Shown: positions 59,499 through 64,000 of the stretch, one piece after another
Layout: every line of letters begins with the position of its first letter
How positions within the stretch are numbered: the stretch's first letter is position 1
From: Bradyrhizobium tropiciagri
GTDB lineage: Bacteria > Pseudomonadota > Alphaproteobacteria > Rhizobiales > Xanthobacteraceae
Length of the DNA: 64,000 nt
Reading direction: 5' to 3'
NCBI RefSeq assembly: GCF_018130545.1
Contig: NZ_JAFCKF010000004.1
Coordinates: 321,501-385,500 of the forward strand
The notes under the pieces: model-generated
What the model was told of the DNA's origin: nothing
Databases searched by the model: none
The model's input: the letters and a program-made list of their open reading frames with translations, nothing else
Program-made: the position numbers and the translations under genes

Positions 59499-60613
59499 AT
59501 GCCGAAGGAAAGGCGGCTGCCGGTGGTCGTGACCAGCACCTTGTCGCCCATCTGCGCGGTCGCCTCCTGCACGAAGTTGAGCCCGGAGCAATGCATCGGG
59601 ATCAGCACGTCGGGATCGAGCTTCTTGATCTCGGCGACGACCTCGGTGAGGTAGTCCTTCGGCGCCGGTCCGAGATGGAAGCCGCCGACGATCGCGTGCA
59701 CCTTCTGGATGCCTGAGACCTCCTGCGCCTGCTTCACCGAATTGACGATGCCGACATGGCCGCAGGACGAGATCACGACGAGGCCGAAATCCTTCACGTT
59801 GAAGCAGGTGGCGTGTTCGTGGATGTGCTCGTCGGGCACGATCTTGCCGTCCATCTCGGCCGGTAGATAGTGGCTGGCGTTGCAGCCGAGCCCGTCCTTG
59901 ATGCCGAACTCGACCCAGGTCTGCGGCAGCACGCGCTCGATGCTGCGGCGGGTGATCTTGCCGGTCGTGAAGGCGTGGCCGGCGATCACGGTCGGGGTCT
60001 CGCACAGCACCGTGGTGACGCGCTGCGCGGCGAGCTGGCGGCGATCCAGCGTGCCGAAATCGGTGAACTGGCCCTTGGTCGGGGTCGGGCTGACGCGGTG
60101 GCAGAAATTATCCTCGCCGCCGGCGTAGAGCTTGACGTCGGCCGGCAGCTTGTCGCGGAATTTGTCGAGGAAGCCGTTGAGGCCGCCGAAATGGTCGTAA
60201 TGCCCGTGGCTCACGATCAGCGCGTCGAGCTTGGACGGATCGACGCCGACCAACTCCATGTTGTTGAGCAGCACCTCGGGCGTGTAGCCATAGTCCAGCA
60301 TCAAGCTGCGCTGCTTGCCGGCGGCTTCCGATTCCAACCACAGCGACAGGCCCCATTCATTGTGCAGCGATTTGCGGAAGTCGGCGCCGCGCGCCGCCGG
60401 CGCGATCGAGACGCCGTGCGCCTGCTTCGGCCGCAGGAACAGGTCGAAGCTGGAATCGACCAGCACGCGGATCGAGAGCTTGTCGACGGTCGGCACCTCG
60501 ATCGGTGCCGCGCTCGCGATCTCGACGCAGGAGAATGCGCCGGCGGCCGCGGCGCCGGCGATCGCCGCCGAGCCTTTCAGGAAATCACGTCGTGCCAAAT
60601 CTCGTGTCATCAC
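59495..60613 (-). CDS. Tat-exported metallo-beta-lactamase-fold hydrolase
   Basis: The 372-residue protein has a twin-arginine signal (ARRDFLKGSAAIAGAAAAGA, Arg8-Arg9). Its zinc signature is His136-x-His138-x-Asp140-His141 (SHGHYDH), with later GHVGIVNS and MHCSG. The arrangement is that of the COG1237 family, related to methanopterin-biosynthesis MBL proteins. The folded protein would be exported to the periplasm. Coupled to the SCO-type gene by a four-base overlap, so a joint role in periplasmic metal or redox handling is possible; substrate unknown. Confidence 0.9.
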   Translation of the reverse strand: MMTRDLARRDFLKGSAAIAGAAAAGAFSCVEIASAAPIEVPTVDKLSIRVLVDSSFDLFLRPKQAHGVSIAPAARGADFRKSLHNEWGLSLWLESEAAGKQRSLMLDYGYTPEVLLNNMELVGVDPSKLDALIVSHGHYDHFGGLNGFLDKFRDKLPADVKLYAGGEDNFCHRVSPTPTKGQFTDFGTLDRRQLAAQRVTTVLCETPTVIAGHAFTTGKITRRSIERVLPQTWVEFGIKDGLGCNASHYLPAEMDGKIVPDEHIHEHATCFNVKDFGLVVISSCGHVGIVNSVKQAQEVSGIQKVHAIVGGFHLGPAPKDYLTEVVAEIKKLDPDVLIPMHCSGLNFVQEATAQMGDKVLVTTTGSRLSFGI

Positions 60614-60843
60614 AATGCCCCATGTTCTGAAAATTCTTAAATACGAAGTATGCGGAGCCTAGGTGCAATCGGGGCGCAGCTCAATCGGTCGCTTGCGTTG
60701 TTTGCAGATCACATTCGCGCGCGGCGCAATGCGGTGCCATTGACTTGGGTGCGGTTATGCGCCCAACTCCATGCAATCGCATCTTTCTTGCGCATCTTTC
60801 TCGCCGATGCGTCAGCAATCCCTGGAAATGCAGGATCACGCCC
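60614..60843. other. Intergenic region between divergent MBL and GST genes
   Basis: No supported gene is seen. It must carry the promoters of both divergent genes. Confidence 0.5.
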
Positions 60844-61551
60844 ATGATCGATCTTCACTACTGGTCCACGCCGAACGGTCACAAGATCACGATGTTCCTC
60901 GAGGAGACCGGCCTCGCATACAAGATCTTCCCGGTGAATATCGGCAAGGGCGATCAGTTCAAACCGGACTTCCTCCAGGTCGCGCCGAACAACCGTATTC
61001 CGGCGATCGTCGATCATGCGCCGAAGGGCGGCGGCAAGCCGCTATCCCTGTTCGAGTCCGGCGCGATCCTGCTCTATCTCGCCGAGAAGACCGGAAAATT
61101 CCTGCCCCAGGATCTCTACGGCCGCTATGACGCGATCCAGTGGACGTTCTGGCAGATGGGTGGGCTCGGGCCGATGGCCGGGCAGAACCATCACTTCCGC
61201 AACTATGCGGTCGAGAAGCTGCCTTACGCGATCGATCGCTATGTCAACGAGACCAACCGGCTCTACGGCGTGCTCAACAAGCGGCTGGCCGACCGCGAAT
61301 TCATCGCCGGCGATTATTCGATCGCCGACATGGCGAGCTATCCCTGGGTCGTGCCCTACAAGAACCAGGGCCAGGAGATCGACGACTTCCCGCATCTGAA
61401 GCGCTGGCTGGAGACCATCGGCAAGCGCCCGGCGACCGAGCGCGCCTACGCCAAGGCCAAGGAGGTCAATCCGAATTTCGGCCAGCCCGCGATCCGCACC
61501 GAGGAAGAACGCAAGCTGCTGTTCGGTCAGACCGCAGCGGTGGTGCGGTAG
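60844..61551 (+). CDS. Glutathione S-transferase (Nu/YghU-like)
   Basis: The 235-residue protein has an N-terminal thioredoxin-like domain (MIDLHYWSTPNGHKITMFLEE; thiol-contact region NGHK) with NNRIPAIVD and FESGAILLYLAEK for glutathione binding, and a helical C-terminal domain (GDYSIADMASYPW). It matches the Nu-class YfcG/YghU pattern, where residues of the TPNGxK stretch do the work of the usual Tyr or Ser. Function is thiol-disulfide exchange or conjugation. ATG 60844 begins at the fold; AGGA lies about nine bases upstream. Confidence 0.92.
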   Translation: MIDLHYWSTPNGHKITMFLEETGLAYKIFPVNIGKGDQFKPDFLQVAPNNRIPAIVDHAPKGGGKPLSLFESGAILLYLAEKTGKFLPQDLYGRYDAIQWTFWQMGGLGPMAGQNHHFRNYAVEKLPYAIDRYVNETNRLYGVLNKRLADREFIAGDYSIADMASYPWVVPYKNQGQEIDDFPHLKRWLETIGKRPATERAYAKAKEVNPNFGQPAIRTEEERKLLFGQTAAVVR

Positions 61552-61566
61552 CCGTTGCGAGAGCGT

Positions 61567-61648
61567 AGGGTGGGCAAAGCGACAGCATGCCCACCATCCT
61601 GCACGGCTCGTGATGGTGGGCACGTCGCTACGCTCCTTTGCCCACCCT
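61567..61648. repeat. Nested inverted repeat between convergent genes
   Basis: Outer arms AGGGTGGGCAAAG (61567-61579) and CTTTGCCCACCCT (61636-61648) enclose inner arms GCCCACCATC (61589-61598) and GATGGTGGGC (61612-61621). The whole can fold into a two-level stem. It lies between the convergent GST and enoyl-CoA hydratase genes and resembles a known dispersed palindromic family of Bradyrhizobium; it may also terminate both transcripts. Confidence 0.75.
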
Positions 61649-61670
61649 TGGCGACTGCGGAAGGAGCGCC

Positions 61671-62462
61671 TCACGCCCCGACATATTTCGCAGGCCGCCG
61701 CTCCTTCCACGCCGCAAGCCCCTCGGCCAGATCGCGGCTCGGCACCAGCGCGGCGAACTGCTCGCTCTCGACCAGCAGGCCCTCGGCAATCGGCGCATTG
61801 AGCCCGTGCGTCACCGCAGTGATGGTGCCGGAGACGGCACCGGGCGAATGCCTGGTGATGCGGCCGGCGAGCTCGCGCGCGGCGGTCTGCAATTGATCGT
61901 GCGGCACGATCTGGTTGATCAGCCCGATCTCGCGCGCGTGCGCGGGCGAGAACGGATCGCCTGCCAGCAGCAATTCCAATCCGCGCTTGCGCCCGGCCAG
62001 CCGAGGCAGCCGCTGGGTGCCGCCGAAGGTCGGCGGCATGCCGAGCTTGATCTCGGGTTTTGCAAACAGCGCGCGGTCACTGGCAACAGCGAGGTGCACG
62101 GCTTCGGTGATCTCGCAGCCGCCGCCGAAGGCGAGCCCGTTGACCGCGGCGATCACAGGCTTCTTGAACGCCTCGAGCCGCGCGGTCATGGCTTGTCCGC
62201 GGCGGACGAAGTCGCGCACCGCGACGGCTGGGCCCTGTTTCACGCTGTCAGAGAATTGCTTGATGTCGGCGCCGGCCGAGAAGGCGCGCTCGCCGGCGCC
62301 GGTCAGGATCACGGCGCGCACCGCGGCATCGCCCTCGATGCGGTCGAGCGCCGCCATCAGCTGATCGATCAGCGCGTAGTTCAGCGCGTTGAGCTGCTCG
62401 GGGCGGTTTAGGGTGATCAGGGCGATCCCGTCGGTGATCTCGAGCAGGATGGGGTCTGGCAT
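61671..62462 (-). CDS. Enoyl-CoA hydratase
   Basis: Crotonase-fold enzyme of 263 residues adding water to trans-2-enoyl-CoA in beta-oxidation. Both catalytic glutamates are present, Glu117 (GGGCEITEAV) and Glu137 (AKPEIKLGMPPTFGGTQRL), in contrast to the island crotonase. The start (MPDPILLEIT) at 62462 is closely followed by the usual N-terminal strand. Divergent from a TetR regulator with a shared operator, which probably represses it. Confidence 0.93.
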   Translation of the reverse strand: MPDPILLEITDGIALITLNRPEQLNALNYALIDQLMAALDRIEGDAAVRAVILTGAGERAFSAGADIKQFSDSVKQGPAVAVRDFVRRGQAMTARLEAFKKPVIAAVNGLAFGGGCEITEAVHLAVASDRALFAKPEIKLGMPPTFGGTQRLPRLAGRKRGLELLLAGDPFSPAHAREIGLINQIVPHDQLQTAARELAGRITRHSPGAVSGTITAVTHGLNAPIAEGLLVESEQFAALVPSRDLAEGLAAWKERRPAKYVGA

Positions 62463-62519
62463 GGTGCAGTCTCCGGCATTGGCGTTCGTCGAGCCGAATG
62501 TAAGGTGAGCTGCAATTTG

Positions 62520-62543
62520 TGTATATTCACTGGTTAGTATACA
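62520..62543. promoter_or_regulatory. Probable TetR operator
   Basis: TGTATA and TATACA (62520-62525 and 62538-62543) form an inverted repeat with a 12-base spacer, in the 90-base divergent region between the enoyl-CoA hydratase and TetR genes. It ends nine bases before the TetR ATG. A symmetric AT-rich site here is the standard layout for autorepression and control of the neighbour. Confidence 0.6.
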
Positions 62544-62552
62544 TACGGGGTC

Positions 62553-63149
62553 ATGCCCAGGCCCTCCGAGCCGACCCGCGCGCGCATCGTTCAGGCGGCG
62601 AGCGCGCTGTTCTACAATGAAGGCATTCGCCGCGTCAGCGTCGACGAGGTCGCCGCCAAGGCCGGCCTCACCAAGCGCACGTTGTATTATCACTTCAAGA
62701 GCAAGGACGATCTGGTCGCAGCCTATCTCGCCGCGCGCGACCAGCCCAATCTCGCGCTGTTCCGGAAATGGTTCGAGGAGGCTGAGGGCGGCGTGCCGGT
62801 GAAGGTCGAGGCGATCTTCAAGAACCTCGCGCGCTCGGCGCGGCACCCGAAGTGGAAGGGCTGCGGCTTCCTGCGCACCTCCGCCGAACTCGCCAACATG
62901 CCCGGCCATCCCGCGATCCGGATCGGCGCCGCGCACAAGAAGAAGTTCGAGGATTGGCTGCGCGCGACCTTCGCGGAGCAGGGCATTGCCGATCCACTCA
63001 AGCTGGCGCGGCAGATCCTGTTGCTGCTCGACGGATCATTCGCCGTCGTGCTGCTGCACCGTGACGCCAGCTACATGGAAACCGCGGGCGAAGCCGCGCG
63101 CACGCTGATTGCGATGGCGCTCAAGAAGAAGGGGCAAAAACGGGGGTAG
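62553..63149 (+). CDS. TetR-family transcriptional regulator
   Basis: The 198-residue protein has an N-terminal helix-turn-helix (RRVSVDEVAAKAGLTKRTLYYHFKS) and an all-helical ligand domain. The neighbouring enoyl-CoA hydratase gene suggests an acyl-CoA or lipid-derived ligand. It starts just after the palindrome, so the mRNA leader may be very short. Confidence 0.93.
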   Translation: MPRPSEPTRARIVQAASALFYNEGIRRVSVDEVAAKAGLTKRTLYYHFKSKDDLVAAYLAARDQPNLALFRKWFEEAEGGVPVKVEAIFKNLARSARHPKWKGCGFLRTSAELANMPGHPAIRIGAAHKKKFEDWLRATFAEQGIADPLKLARQILLLLDGSFAVVLLHRDASYMETAGEAARTLIAMALKKKGQKRG

Positions 63150-63290
63150 GGCGCGAGTTGCATTCGGGCAACATCCTTCGGAAAGATGGGTCGTTAACCT
63201 TCTTTCGCCATTGCGCGACCACGCCCCGAGCGGATGATCGCATCGTCACATGCTTGCAATCTGGCTCCCAAGGAGCCCGTGGAGGCTGGG

Positions 63291-64000
63291 ATGATGAACT
63301 CGCGGCGGGTGCGGGCGGCGACGTTGGGCGGGACGGTCGTTCTGTCGGGCTGCATTGTCTCGTGGTTTGCGGCGTTTGGTTCGGCTGGTATCGAGAAGAT
63401 CAGCGCGTCAGTCACCGATGTGTCAGTCACCGGTGCATCGGTTGATGAGTCACGCGCACCAGCTGTCCTCGCCGATGCCGTATCGGCGATATCGCCGGCG
63501 ACTGCCACGTCGGATGCTGCCGTCGATGGCCCTCATGCATTGACCATGAGCGAACAGGAAGCGCTGGCGACCGCCAAGGCTGCGCCGACCGTGCAGGAGA
63601 CCGGACCTGTCGTCGAGGCCGCGTTGACCGATCCGGCGCTGCCGCCGGACATTCAACCGCTGCAGGCGCCGGCAGCGAACACGCCGGATCCGGAGCCTCG
63701 CGTGGTCAAGCCGGCGGTAGACTCCGTCGAAATCCTCGACGAGTGCTGGGACGTCAATGCCTGCATCGATCGCTATCTGTGGGCGCTCTATCAAAGGACG
63801 CCCAAGGAAGACACCATCAAGGTGCCTGAGCTGAGGGCAGTGACGGTCAAGAGAAAGAAGAAAATGGTGACGGTCACCAGAACCTTCACCAAGCTCGTCG
63901 ATGAGGATTTCGCCTGGAAGGACACCAAGGCGGCCGAAAGAGCCGGCATGCCGATGATGGACTACGTCATGGGAGGCGTCGATCGGAGCTTCAAGCTGAA
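63291..64000 (+). CDS. Exported or membrane-anchored protein, cut at the window end
   Basis: The open frame from ATG 63291 (or 63294) with GGAGG upstream runs to the window end. It has a hydrophobic N-terminal segment ending in a cysteine (ATLGGTVVLSGCIVSWFAAF), a low-complexity Val/Thr/Ala/Pro linker (about 30-140, with TDVSVTGASVDES), and a globular part beginning DECWDVNACIDRYLWALYQRTP. The C-terminal visible segment is basic (VKRKKKMVTVTRTFTKL), then ERAGMPMMDYVMGG. The family resembles Bradyrhizobium secreted hypotheticals; I cannot name it. Confidence 0.75.
   Translation, partial: MMNSRRVRAATLGGTVVLSGCIVSWFAAFGSAGIEKISASVTDVSVTGASVDESRAPAVLADAVSAISPATATSDAAVDGPHALTMSEQEALATAKAAPTVQETGPVVEAALTDPALPPDIQPLQAPAANTPDPEPRVVKPAVDSVEILDECWDVNACIDRYLWALYQRTPKEDTIKVPELRAVTVKRKKKMVTVTRTFTKLVDEDFAWKDTKAAERAGMPMMDYVMGGVDRSFKL

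Overview
The window reads as the chromosome of a GC-rich alphaproteobacterium, most likely Bradyrhizobium or a close relative. This is an inference from a histidine tRNA that lacks an encoded G-1 and carries A73, two phasins in tandem, many CoA-thioester and aldehyde enzymes, a UvrB with long terminal extensions, and families of intergenic palindromes of the kind common in that group.

Layout. Positions 1-3013 (minus strand) hold a GntR regulator, an aldehyde dehydrogenase and an MFS permease cut by the window edge, probably one catabolic operon. Positions 3167-9692 carry an alpha/beta hydrolase that has lost its nucleophile serine, a cyclic-nucleotide-binding protein, a metallophosphoesterase and a 1305-residue PAS histidine kinase. 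Two phasins (10030-11161) end at a clear terminator, followed by tRNA-His at 11350-11426.

The last 16 bases of the tRNA recur as a direct repeat at 30384-30399. The 19 kb between them look like an integrated island without a recognisable integrase. It starts with the stump of an aldehyde dehydrogenase gene. A probable operon follows: crotonase-like protein, the three subunits of a molybdenum hydroxylase interrupted by a metallo-beta-lactamase, a short-chain dehydrogenase lacking its catalytic residues, and an acyl-CoA ligase. Next come a regulator made of two fused HxlR modules and a second operon: periplasmic binding protein, a 4-hydroxybutyryl-CoA-dehydratase-like protein and a CoxG-like protein. 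A 20-base motif occurs upstream of both operons, so they are probably one regulon. Together they suggest a CoA-dependent degradation pathway that I cannot match to a known one. A very glycine-rich autotransporter closes the island.

Just outside the right repeat lies a gene of about 1870 codons that joins two lipase-like alpha/beta hydrolases to a caspase-like CHAT protease domain; no substrate is obvious, and it is a candidate conflict or defence effector. Positions 36314-49148 are ordinary chromosome: small secreted and membrane proteins, an orphan ParA, two MaoC hydratases, SnoaL-like proteins, a MetX-like hydrolase and a GNAT acetyltransferase, with palindromic and dispersed repeats between them. 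Positions 49171-51225 are a small accessory cassette: a close relative of the methyl-directed restriction enzyme DpnI, a zinc-ribbon protein probably translated from the same mRNA, and a divergent FRG-domain protein. UvrB follows, then zinc-ribbon and hypothetical small genes, a flavin monooxygenase, a metallophosphoesterase, a LysR regulator, a Tat-exported metallo-hydrolase with an SCO-type copper protein, a glutathione transferase, an enoyl-CoA hydratase divergent from a TetR regulator, and a partial exported protein at the right edge.
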